From Rhodophyticola sp017644125 (GTDB taxonomy: Bacteria > Pseudomonadota > Alphaproteobacteria > Rhodobacterales > Rhodobacteraceae): a DNA stretch of 64,000 nucleotides. Position 1 is the first letter of the stretch. Every line of letters begins with the position of its first letter. The notes under the pieces are model-generated. The model did no database searches, had not been told where the DNA came from, and saw only the letters and a list, made by a program, of their open reading frames with translations. The translations under genes and the position numbers were made by a program. This document shows positions 43,532-51,980 of the stretch, in pieces. The stretch lies in NCBI RefSeq assembly GCF_042140125.1, contig NZ_CP159473.1. One strand, written 5' to 3'.

Positions 43532-44887
43532 ATGCCGCTATGGGCCATGAGCCGGACTTTTGCGCATATCGCCGCCTTCGTGCTGGACCGGCCCGCCGCC
43601 GACATGCCCGCCAGCGCCCTGCGGAGCGCGGCCTGGCTGCTGCTTGATACGGTCGGCGTGGCCGCCGCCGCGGGCCCGATGGAGGCGGGCATCATCGCGC
43701 GCGATACGGCCTGCGCCCTTTATGGCAGCGCCGATCCGGCCCTGACCGCGCGGATGATGTTCGACGGGCGACCGGTCAGCCTTGCCGGTGCGGGCTATGC
43801 CGCGGCCACGCAGATCGACAATCTGGATGCCCATGACGGCTACAATCCCTGCAAGGGCCATATCGGGGTGGCGGCGGTGGCGGCCTTTTGCGCGCTGACG
43901 CAGCGGGCGCCGGAGATGACGGGCCCCGAGGCGCTGGCCCATCTTGTGGTGGGCTACGAGGTCGCGGGCCGCGCGGGCAAGGCGCTGCATGCGACCGCCT
44001 GCGATTATCACACATCGGGGGCCTGGAACGCGCTTGGCGTCGCGGCGATGGCGGCACGGATGCGCGGCCATGGGGCGGCGATGCTGCGCGAGGGGCTGGG
44101 CATTGCCGAATATCACGGTCCCCGCAGCCAGATGACGCGCGAGATCGCCAACCCCACGATGCTGCATGACGGGTCCGGCTGGGGCACGTTGGCGGGCCTC
44201 TCCGCGGCGGTTCTGGCGGAAAAGGGATTTACCGGCGCGCCTGCGGTGACGGTGGAGGACGCGCCCGAATTCTGGGCCGATCTGGGGCGCAACTGGCTGG
44301 TGGAGGATCAGTACATAAAGCCCTACCCGATCTGCCGATGGGCCCATGGCGCGATTGACGCGGTCCGCGATGTGATGCTGGCCCACAAGCTTGGCCCCGG
44401 GGATATCGCCCATGTGCAGGTCAACAGCTTTGCCGAGGCTGTGGCCCTGTTTCCGGGCCTGCCGCGGACCACGTCGCAGGCGCAGTATTCCCTGCCCTTC
44501 GCCCTCGCCGCCTATCTTGTTCACGGGACGATCGGACTGGAGCAGATTTCGGGGCGTGGGCTTGCCGATGCCGACGTGATCGCGATGCACAGCCGGATCG
44601 ACGTGGCCCGCGCGGCCCGTCACGACGCCACGTTTCCGGCCTGCCGAATGGCCGATATCCGCATCACCACGACCGACGGGCGCAGTCTGGCCTCGGGCGA
44701 CACCCATGCCCGCGGCGACAGGCGCCGCCCGTTGAGCGAGGCCGAGATCGCCGCGAAGTTCACCGGGCTTGCGGCGCCGGTTCTGGGCCGGGCCCGCAGC
44801 GAGGCGCTCTGCCGGGGTCTCATCGGGCTGACCGCCCCCGGCAGCCGGTTGGGCGATCTGGCCCCGCTTTTGCTCTCGCCGGCTTGA
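43532..44887 (+). CDS. MmgE/PrpD-family protein
   Basis: 451-aa member of the MmgE/PrpD family, which includes 2-methylcitrate dehydratase and iminodisuccinate epimerase; other members have unknown substrates. GGAGAGG precedes the ATG at 43532. Family blocks: AATQIDNLDAHDGYNPCKGH with an Asp-His, NALGVAAMAARMRGHG and KPYPICRWAHGAIDAVRD. No prpB or prpC nearby, so a propionate role is not supported. Divergent from the broken LysR gene. It ends 86 bp before lexA. Confidence 0.86.
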   Translation: MPLWAMSRTFAHIAAFVLDRPAADMPASALRSAAWLLLDTVGVAAAAGPMEAGIIARDTACALYGSADPALTARMMFDGRPVSLAGAGYAAATQIDNLDAHDGYNPCKGHIGVAAVAAFCALTQRAPEMTGPEALAHLVVGYEVAGRAGKALHATACDYHTSGAWNALGVAAMAARMRGHGAAMLREGLGIAEYHGPRSQMTREIANPTMLHDGSGWGTLAGLSAAVLAEKGFTGAPAVTVEDAPEFWADLGRNWLVEDQYIKPYPICRWAHGAIDAVRDVMLAHKLGPGDIAHVQVNSFAEAVALFPGLPRTTSQAQYSLPFALAAYLVHGTIGLEQISGRGLADADVIAMHSRIDVARAARHDATFPACRMADIRITTTDGRSLASGDTHARGDRRRPLSEAEIAAKFTGLAAPVLGRARSEALCRGLIGLTAPGSRLGDLAPLLLSPA

Positions 44888-44901
44888 AGGCCGCGGATTC
44901 G

Positions 44902-44930
44902 TTGACACAGAGGGGGAACAGGGGTAGAAC
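44902..44930 (+). promoter_or_regulatory. lexA promoter with SOS box
   Basis: TTGACA (44902-44907), 17-base spacer, TAGAAC (44925-44930) as -35 and -10. The alphaproteobacterial LexA box GAACAGGGGTAGAAC (GAAC-N7-GAAC) spans 44916-44930 and overlaps the -10, so LexA binding would block its own promoter. lexA starts 43 bp on. Confidence 0.85.
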
Positions 44931-44973
44931 ATACCCTGAACGAGGCCCTATCGGACAGGCGGAGAGATCTCTT

Positions 44974-45663
44974 ATGCTGACGAAGAAACAGCTCGACCTA
45001 CTGGAGTTTATCCACAAGCGGATGCAGCGCGATGGCGTCCCCCCCTCTTTCGACGAGATGAAGGAGGCGCTGGATCTGCGCTCGAAATCCGGCATTCACC
45101 GGCTGATCACGGCGCTGGAGGAACGCGGGTTCATCCGGCGGCTCGCCCACCGGGCCCGCGCGATCGAGATCGTGAAGCTGCCCGACGCGCTTGAGGCGAA
45201 GACCGGGTTCACCCCGCGCGTGATCGAAGGGGACCGGCAGAACCTGCCCGCGGGCGCGATGCCGGTTGCCACGGATGGCGCGATGAAACTGCCGGTGATG
45301 GGCCGGATCGCCGCCGGCACCCCGATCGAGGCGATCAGCCAGGTCGCGGCCCATGTGGCCGTGCCCCAGCAGATGATCGGCACCGGCAAGCATCATTACG
45401 CGCTGGAGGTCAAGGGCGACTCGATGATCGAAGCCGGGATCAATGACGGCGATATCGTCGTGATCGAGGAAGGCGATACCGCCGACAACGGCGATATCGT
45501 CGTGGCCCTTGTGGAGGATCAAGAGGCGACGCTGAAACGGTTCCGCCAGAAGGGCAACATGATCGCACTGGAAGCCGCGAACCCGGCCTACGAGACGCGG
45601 ATGCTGCGCGACGATCAGGTCAAGGTGCAGGGCAAGCTGGTGGGGCTGATCCGCACCTACTGA
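44974..45663 (+). CDS. lexA: LexA SOS repressor
   Basis: Repressor of the DNA-damage response, 229 aa, self-cleaving with RecA. The N-terminal winged helix is MLTKKQLDLLEFIHKRMQRD with KSGIHRLITALEERGFI. Cleavage site Ala114-Gly115 in MGRIAAGTPIEA; catalytic Ser150 in GDSMIEAG and Lys188 in EATLKRF. GGAGAG precedes the ATG. Autoregulated through the SOS box at 44916-44930. comEC converges from the other side. Confidence 0.98.
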   Translation: MLTKKQLDLLEFIHKRMQRDGVPPSFDEMKEALDLRSKSGIHRLITALEERGFIRRLAHRARAIEIVKLPDALEAKTGFTPRVIEGDRQNLPAGAMPVATDGAMKLPVMGRIAAGTPIEAISQVAAHVAVPQQMIGTGKHHYALEVKGDSMIEAGINDGDIVVIEEGDTADNGDIVVALVEDQEATLKRFRQKGNMIALEAANPAYETRMLRDDQVKVQGKLVGLIRTY

Positions 45664-45709
45664 CCCGCGCGAACCCGGCGATCCCCCCGCTCCACGGGCG
45701 CGACGAGGC

Positions 45710-47899
45710 CTATTGGCCCGCCCCCGTCCAGAGGCGCGCGCCCTGACGGGCGCGGGCGCTGGTGATCCGCAGACCCCTGTCCCTTGCCTCCATCGCGATG
45801 GCCCCGGTTTCGCGCAGTGTTTCGCCTGAAATCAGAAGGCAGGGGAACTCCGCCGGAGCGGCGCGGGCCAGCGACACGACGGCTCCGCCCGCGCCCCCGG
45901 GCCTGCCCTGCCAGATCAGCCCGTCCGCACCGGACAGCAGATCGCCCGAGGCGCGCCCGAGCGGCAGGAGATCGGGCCAGAAATCCTCCAGCGGTTCGGA
46001 CATCAGAACGATGTCATGGCGGGCGCAGGCCTCCGCAACCTCGCGCGCGGCCCGCCGCCCACCGCCATGCCAGAGGCTTTGCCCATCGGGCAGCGCAAGG
46101 CTGTGGCCCGTCCCCGCGACCTGCCAGCCCGGGCGGGACGCCGCGGCCTCCTGATCGGCGGGGTCGCCATCGTTTTCCAGCCAGATATCGGCCACGAACC
46201 CGTCTCCGCGCGGCTTCGTCAAGGCGCGACCCTCGGGCGCGAGCACGCCGGCCAGCCGACCGGAGGAGGAGAGCAGGAGATCGGGCCGATCCGCCCCGGA
46301 CCAGATCGCCAGCGCAACCGCGACAGGCGCAAGGCCCAGCATCCGCGCCCGGCCCCGCCAGAGGATGACCAGCAGCATCCCGAGCGTGATGAGCCCCAGA
46401 ACGCCCGGGGGCGGCGCCATCACGGCGCGCGTCGCCCCCGGCAGATCCGCCACGTGATGCGCCACCGCCAGAATCCAGACCAGCCCCTGCTCCATCACCC
46501 AGAAGGCCAGCCCTTCCAGCCCGAGAGGCCACAGAACGGCCGCGAAGACCGCCGCCGGGATCACGATGCTGCCCATCACCGGCACGGTCAGCAGATTGGC
46601 GACCAGCCCGTAAACCGCGATCTGGTTGAAATGGGCCGCCGAAAAGGGCGCCGTCGCGGCCCCGGCCACCGCCGAGGAGATGACCAGCGCCGCAGCGCCC
46701 TTGGCCCAGACCGGCAGACCGCTCAGCCATGCCCGATCCCGGAGGGCGTTGAAGACGGCGACCAGAGCGGTGGTGGCGGCGAAGGACATCTGAAACCCGG
46801 GACCCATCAGCGTTTCGGGGCGATGGGCCAGCACGATCAGCGCCGCGATGGCCACCGATCTGAGCGTGATCGCGCGCCTGTCGAGAAGGACGGCGACGAA
46901 CATCACCGCCACCTGAATGAAGGCCCGTTCGGTGGCCACGTTGCCGCCCGACAGGGCCAGATAGAATGCCCCTGCCGACAACGCGGCCAGCGCGGCCCAT
47001 TTGCGGATCGGGTAGACCAGCGCCAGCGCCGGGATCAGGGCCAGCCCGAAGCGCAGCGCGGCGTAGATGAACCCCGTCAGAAGCCCCATATGCAAGCCCG
47101 AGATTGCCAGAAGATGGGCGATGTTGGACCGCCGCATATCCTCCAGCGGGCCGGTGGAGAGGCCCGAACGGTCCCCCGTCAGCACCGCCGCCGCAAATGC
47201 GCCCGCATCGCCCGGGATCCGCGCCTGAATGGCCGCCGACAGATCCAGCCGCAAATGGGTGAGCGGGCGCGCCTGCCCCTGCCGCGGTTCCAGCAGCAGG
47301 GCGGGATTGCGCGTGTACCCCACCGCGCCGATCTGCAGGAACCAGGCGTGGCGCTGGAAGTCGAAGCCGCCGGGTTCCGCCGGGCCCTCGGGCGGGCTCA
47401 GATGCCCGGTCATCATCACCCGCGCGCCGGGTTCGGGCACCAGCCACCGCTGATCCCCATGCAGTGACACCCGCACCCGTCTGGGCACGCGCGCCGGATC
47501 GGTCCGGTCCAGCACGACCTGATCCAGCGTCAGGCGCAGCGCATCCGAGGCGGAGCGGTCGATGGCCACGATCCGCCCCTCGATCGGGCCGTAATACCGG
47601 AAGTCCAGAACCGGTCCCGCAACCAGATGCGCGCGCAGCCCCGCAAGGCCCAGCCCAAGCGCGACCAGACAAAGCGCGGCGAAGATCGGCCCGGCCTGAT
47701 CGCGCCAGCGCCATGCCAGATGAAGCGACACTGCCGCCACGGCCAAGGCTGCGCCGTAGACCGGCCAGCCCGGTTCCGCACGGAGACCGAAATACCAAGC
47801 CACGCCCAAACCCGCGAACACCGGCGACCACGGCATCAGGGCCCCGCGCTGGCCCTGCTGAAGCCGGTTGATCAGATGCCAGAGGCGCACCCTTGTCAC
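45710..47899 (-). CDS. comEC: ComEC/Rec2-family DNA-uptake channel protein
   Basis: Polytopic membrane protein of 729 aa in the ComEC/Rec2 family, the inner-membrane channel for transforming DNA. The N-terminal DUF4131 region and many helices precede the competence domain with HLLAISGLHMGLLTGFIYAA and LSGGNVATERAFIQVAVMF. The C-terminal part (from about 535) should be a metallo-beta-lactamase-like nuclease, but no HxHxDH is visible, so that domain is degenerate. The GTG at 47899 is uncertain; later starts are possible. Convergent with lexA. Confidence 0.9.
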   Translation of the reverse strand: MTRVRLWHLINRLQQGQRGALMPWSPVFAGLGVAWYFGLRAEPGWPVYGAALAVAAVSLHLAWRWRDQAGPIFAALCLVALGLGLAGLRAHLVAGPVLDFRYYGPIEGRIVAIDRSASDALRLTLDQVVLDRTDPARVPRRVRVSLHGDQRWLVPEPGARVMMTGHLSPPEGPAEPGGFDFQRHAWFLQIGAVGYTRNPALLLEPRQGQARPLTHLRLDLSAAIQARIPGDAGAFAAAVLTGDRSGLSTGPLEDMRRSNIAHLLAISGLHMGLLTGFIYAALRFGLALIPALALVYPIRKWAALAALSAGAFYLALSGGNVATERAFIQVAVMFVAVLLDRRAITLRSVAIAALIVLAHRPETLMGPGFQMSFAATTALVAVFNALRDRAWLSGLPVWAKGAAALVISSAVAGAATAPFSAAHFNQIAVYGLVANLLTVPVMGSIVIPAAVFAAVLWPLGLEGLAFWVMEQGLVWILAVAHHVADLPGATRAVMAPPPGVLGLITLGMLLVILWRGRARMLGLAPVAVALAIWSGADRPDLLLSSSGRLAGVLAPEGRALTKPRGDGFVADIWLENDGDPADQEAAASRPGWQVAGTGHSLALPDGQSLWHGGGRRAAREVAEACARHDIVLMSEPLEDFWPDLLPLGRASGDLLSGADGLIWQGRPGGAGGAVVSLARAAPAEFPCLLISGETLRETGAIAMEARDRGLRITSARARQGARLWTGAGQ

Positions 47900-48001
47900 C
47901 CCGCGCGCGGTTGCCTAAACACTCAGCCACACCTATCCGCCTCATGGTTTCCAAGACGTTAACGCGCGTGCCGTCCGACGCCCCGCGCCGAAAGGACGAA
48001 G

Positions 48002-49426
48002 ATGACCGACCCCCGTGCCGCGCGCCCCGTGGTGACCCGCATCGCCCCCTCGCCCACGGGCTACATGCATATCGGAACCGCGAGGACGGCGCTGTTCAAC
48101 TGGCTGTTCGCCCGCAGGCATGGCGGGCGGTTCCTGTTGCGGATCGAGGATACGGACCGGGCCCGCTCCACCCCCGAGGCGACCGCGGCGATCCTGCGCG
48201 GGTTCGCGTGGCTGGGGCTGGATTACGACGGCGAGGCGGTGAGCCAGTTCGCGCGGCGTGATCGCCATGCGGAGGTGGCCCGCGCGATGCTGGCCAGCGG
48301 CACGGCCTACAAGTGTTTCTCCACGCAGGAAGAGATCGCCGCGTTCCGGGAAACCGCCAAGGCCGAAGGCCGCTCGACCCTGTTCCTGTCGCCCTGGCGC
48401 GATGCGGCCGAGGCCAGCCATCCCGATGCGCCCTATGTGATCCGCCTGAAAGCCCCGCGCGACGGCCAGACGGTGATCGCCGACAGGGTTCAGGGCGACG
48501 TGACGATCCGCAACGCCACGCTGGACGACATGATCCTGCTCCGCTCGGACGGGACGCCCACCTACATGCTGGCCGTGGTGGTCGACGATCACGACATGGG
48601 GGTGACCCATGTGATCCGCGGCGACGATCATCTGAACAATGCCGCCCGGCAGATCCATGTCTATCAGGCCATGGGCTGGGAGGTGCCGGTCTGGGCGCAT
48701 ATTCCGCTGATCCATGGGCCCGATGGCAAGAAACTGTCGAAACGCCACGGCGCGACGGGGGTGGAGGAATATGCCGCGATGGGCTACCCGGCTGCGGCGA
48801 TGCGCAACTATCTTGCCCGCCTCGGATGGTCCCATGGCGATGACGAATTGTTCGACGACGCACAGGCCCGCGCGTGGTTCGATCTCGACGGTATCGGCAA
48901 ATCGCCCGCGCGCCTCGATTTCAAGAAACTGGACAGCGTATCGTCCTGGCATATCGCGCGGATGGACGATGCCGAGCTGCTGGCGGAGATCGCGCGGTTT
49001 CGCGCCCTGACCGGTCAGCCGCCGCTTTCGCAGGCGCAGCATGACGGGCTTCTGGCTGCGATGTATTGCCTCAAGGATCGGGCCAGAACCTTGCCCGATC
49101 TGCTTGAAAAAGCCCAGTTTATCATGACGGATCGACCGATCGAGCGGGACGGGAAGAGCCAGGCGGCGCTGACCGATGTATCCCGTGGTATACTGTCGGA
49201 ATTGACTACGCAGTTGCAGAATGGTAGCTGGTCCCGTGACACGCTTGAGGCGACCCTGACATCGGCGGCCGAAGCTCACGGGCTCAAATTCGGTCAGCTC
49301 GCGCAACCTCTTCGCGCAGCTCTTGCCGGTCGGACTGCGACGCCCAGTGTCTACGATATGATGCTCGTCATTGGCCGCGATGAAACCATCGCCCGCTTGA
49401 CGGAGGCCGCCGCCCCCGCCCGCTGA
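48002..49426 (+). CDS. gltX: Glutamyl-tRNA synthetase
   Basis: Class I aminoacyl-tRNA synthetase charging tRNA-Glu, 474 aa. HIGH motif as HIGT (residues 23-26) in PSPTGYMHIGTARTALFNWL; KMSKS as KLSKR in GPDGKKLSKRHGATG. AAAGGA lies ahead of the ATG. Alphaproteobacteria often carry two GluRS paralogs; the sequence does not show whether this copy is the discriminating one. Followed by gltA about 100 bp on. Confidence 0.97.
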   Translation: MTDPRAARPVVTRIAPSPTGYMHIGTARTALFNWLFARRHGGRFLLRIEDTDRARSTPEATAAILRGFAWLGLDYDGEAVSQFARRDRHAEVARAMLASGTAYKCFSTQEEIAAFRETAKAEGRSTLFLSPWRDAAEASHPDAPYVIRLKAPRDGQTVIADRVQGDVTIRNATLDDMILLRSDGTPTYMLAVVVDDHDMGVTHVIRGDDHLNNAARQIHVYQAMGWEVPVWAHIPLIHGPDGKKLSKRHGATGVEEYAAMGYPAAAMRNYLARLGWSHGDDELFDDAQARAWFDLDGIGKSPARLDFKKLDSVSSWHIARMDDAELLAEIARFRALTGQPPLSQAQHDGLLAAMYCLKDRARTLPDLLEKAQFIMTDRPIERDGKSQAALTDVSRGILSELTTQLQNGSWSRDTLEATLTSAAEAHGLKFGQLAQPLRAALAGRTATPSVYDMMLVIGRDETIARLTEAAAPAR

Positions 49427-49484
49427 CGGTGCTCGGGCCCCGGCTCAGAAATGCGGGCCGGAACAAGGCCCTGAAAACGACCCG

Positions 49485-49501
49485 TCTGACACCTTGTCAG
49501 A
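49485..49501. promoter_or_regulatory. Inverted repeat ahead of gltA
   Basis: TCTGACA (49485-49491) and TGTCAGA (49495-49501) are exact complements around CCT, ending 25 bp before the gltA start. It could be an operator or a small 5'-UTR hairpin. Function inferred from position. Confidence 0.4.
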
Positions 49502-49526
49502 TGCGGCCAATCGAAGAGGGACTGAC

Positions 49527-50819
49527 ATGGCTGATGGCAAATTCGCGACGCTGAGCTTTGACGGCAAGACACTGGAGTTGCCCATACATTCGCCCACCGC
49601 GGGGCCGGATGTGATCGACATCACCAAGCTTTACGCGCAAGGCGACGTGTTCACGCATGACCCGGGTTTCACCTCCACCTCGGCCTGCGAAAGCAAGATC
49701 ACCTATATCGATGGCGACAAGGGCGAATTGCTGCATCGGGGATATCCGATCGACCAGCTTGCCGGGAAATCCCATTACCTGGAGGTCTGCTACCTGCTGC
49801 TCTACGGCGAACTGCCCACCGCAGCGGAGCTTGAGGATTTCGAAAGCCGTGTGACGAACCACACGATGATCCACGAGCAGATGGCCAATTTCTTCCGCGG
49901 TTTCCGGCGCGACGCGCATCCGATGGCGGTCATGACCGGTGTGGTGGGCGCGATGTCGGCCTTTTACCACGATTCGACCGACATCTCCGATCCGTGGCAG
50001 CGCGAGGTCGCCTCGATCCGGCTGATCGCAAAGATGCCGACGATTGCGGCGATGGCCTATAAATACACGATCGGGCAGCCCTTCGTGTATCCGCGCAACG
50101 ATTGCGATTACGCCACCAACTTCCTGCGTATGTGTTTCGCCGTTCCGGCGGAGGAGTATCAGCCCGACCCGATCCTGAGCCGGGCGATGGACCGGATATT
50201 TACGCTCCATGCGGATCACGAGCAGAACGCCTCCACATCGACGGTTCGCCTTGCGGGCTCCTCGGGTGCCAACCCGTTTGCCTGTATCGCCGCCGGCATC
50301 GCCTGTCTCTGGGGCCCGGCCCATGGCGGCGCGAACCAAGCCTGCCTGGAAATGCTGCGCGAGATCGGCACTGTGGACCGCATTCCCGAATACATCGCCC
50401 GTGCGAAGGACCGTGACGATCCGTTCCGCCTGATGGGGTTCGGCCACCGGGTCTACAAGAATTTCGACCCGCGCGCCAAGGTGATGAAGCAAAGCGCCGA
50501 CGAGGTGCTGGACCTGCTTGGCGTGGAGAACAACCCCACCCTGCAAGTCGCCAAGGAGCTTGAGAAAATCGCGATCGAGGATTCCTATTTCCACGACAAG
50601 AAGCTCTATCCGAACGTGGATTTCTACTCCGGGATCATTCTGGACGCGATGGGCTTCCCGACCTCGATGTTCACCCCGATCTTCGCGCTTAGCCGCACGG
50701 TTGGCTGGATCGCCCAGTGGAAGGAAATGATCGCCGATCCGTCGGGCAAGATCGGCCGTCCGCGCCAGTTGTATACCGGCGAAACCTACCGCGATTACGT
50801 GGATATCGAAAACCGCTGA
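49527..50819 (+). CDS. gltA: Citrate synthase
   Basis: Condenses acetyl-CoA and oxaloacetate, entry step of the TCA cycle. The 430-aa product is the hexameric type II size. Start 49527 (MADGKFATLSFDGKTLELPI) follows GAGGG. Catalytic residues lie in LHADHEQNASTSTVRLAGSS, GPAHGGANQACLEML and the GFGHRVYKNFDPRAKVM block. Strong terminator at 50843-50872 follows. Confidence 0.98.
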   Translation: MADGKFATLSFDGKTLELPIHSPTAGPDVIDITKLYAQGDVFTHDPGFTSTSACESKITYIDGDKGELLHRGYPIDQLAGKSHYLEVCYLLLYGELPTAAELEDFESRVTNHTMIHEQMANFFRGFRRDAHPMAVMTGVVGAMSAFYHDSTDISDPWQREVASIRLIAKMPTIAAMAYKYTIGQPFVYPRNDCDYATNFLRMCFAVPAEEYQPDPILSRAMDRIFTLHADHEQNASTSTVRLAGSSGANPFACIAAGIACLWGPAHGGANQACLEMLREIGTVDRIPEYIARAKDRDDPFRLMGFGHRVYKNFDPRAKVMKQSADEVLDLLGVENNPTLQVAKELEKIAIEDSYFHDKKLYPNVDFYSGIILDAMGFPTSMFTPIFALSRTVGWIAQWKEMIADPSGKIGRPRQLYTGETYRDYVDIENR

Positions 50820-50842
50820 TCGCCCGCGCAACCGACACGACC

Positions 50843-50872
50843 GGCCGCCCTTTGAAAAAGGGGCGGCCTTTT
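50843..50872 (+). terminator. gltA terminator
   Basis: GGCCGCCC (50843-50850) pairs with GGGCGGCC (50861-50868), loop TTTGAAAAAG, then TTTT (50869-50872). Flanking ACACGA and TCGTGT extend the stem discontinuously. Good intrinsic terminator 23 bp past the gltA stop. Confidence 0.85.
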
Positions 50873-50993
50873 CGTGTGCAGCGGACGCAGGCGGCCCTGT
50901 CATCCGGTTGTGAGGAGCGCCACGGAAAGCATTGAATCTTTTCCGGGACCGCGCGAGTTTGGCGCTTGAGCCAGCCGCAGGAGCGCCCCCGAA

Positions 50994-51932
50994 ATGACCC
51001 GCAAAATCATCATCGACACGGATCCGGGCCAGGACGATGCCGTCGCGATCCTGCTGGCGTTGGCCAGCCCTGAGGAGGTGGAGGTGCTGGGCATCACCGC
51101 GGTGGCCGGCAACGTGCCGCTGCCGCTGACCCAACGCAACGCCCGGATCGTCTGCGAACTGGCGGGGCGCACCGATATCCCCGTCTTCGCAGGCTGCGAC
51201 GCCCCGCTTCAGCGCAAGCTGGTGACGGCAGAGCATGTGCATGGCAAGACCGGCCTTGACGGCCCGCAACTGCCCGACCCGACGATGCCTCTGCAGGACC
51301 GCCATGGCGTCGATTTCATCATCGAGACGTTGCGCAGCCATCCCCCGGGCACGGTCACGCTCTGCCCGCTTGGCCCGCTGACCAATATCGCCACGGCCTT
51401 TCGGCGCGCGCCCGATATCGTCGACCGGGTGCAGCAGATCGTGCTGATGGGCGGGGCCTATTTCGAGGTGGGCAACATCACGCCGGCGGCCGAATTCAAC
51501 ATCTATGTCGACCCCCAGGCCGCTGATATCGTGTTCAAATCGGGCGCGGATATCACGGTGATGCCGCTTGATCTGACCCACAAGGCGCTGACCACCGCCG
51601 ACCGGGTGGAGGCGTTCCGCGCCATGGGCACCCATGTCGGAAAGATGGTGGCGGAATGGACCGATTTTTTCGAGCGTTTCGACAAAGAGAAATACGGCTC
51701 CGAAGGCGCGCCGCTCCATGACCCATGCGTGATCGCCTATCTGATCCGGCCCGAGCTGTTTGCGGGGCGCTTTGTCAATGTGGAGATCGAGACCGGCTCG
51801 GAGCTGACGCTCGGCATGACCGTTGCCGACTGGTGGGGCGTGACAGACAGGGCGCCCAATGCCACCTTCATGGGCCGCGTGGATGCGGCCGGATTTTTCG
51901 ACCTGCTGACGGACCGGATCGCCCGTCTGTGA
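50994..51932 (+). CDS. Inosine-uridine-preferring nucleoside hydrolase family protein
   Basis: 312-aa calcium-dependent nucleoside N-ribohydrolase, salvaging bases from ribonucleosides. The N-terminal IIIDTDPGQDDAVAILLALA supplies the metal Asp residues (D8, D10, D14, D15). VLMGGAYFEVGNITPAAEFN and LHDPCVIAYLIRP (with the later metal-site Asp) are also typical. Substrate preference (purine, pyrimidine or both) is not fixed. Begins the group after gltA; selO follows 48 bp later. Confidence 0.93.
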   Translation: MTRKIIIDTDPGQDDAVAILLALASPEEVEVLGITAVAGNVPLPLTQRNARIVCELAGRTDIPVFAGCDAPLQRKLVTAEHVHGKTGLDGPQLPDPTMPLQDRHGVDFIIETLRSHPPGTVTLCPLGPLTNIATAFRRAPDIVDRVQQIVLMGGAYFEVGNITPAAEFNIYVDPQAADIVFKSGADITVMPLDLTHKALTTADRVEAFRAMGTHVGKMVAEWTDFFERFDKEKYGSEGAPLHDPCVIAYLIRPELFAGRFVNVEIETGSELTLGMTVADWWGVTDRAPNATFMGRVDAAGFFDLLTDRIARL

Positions 51933-51980
51933 TCTGGTAATCCCGTGCGTACCTCCTAGCTTTGGGGTAAGGAGCGCGTC

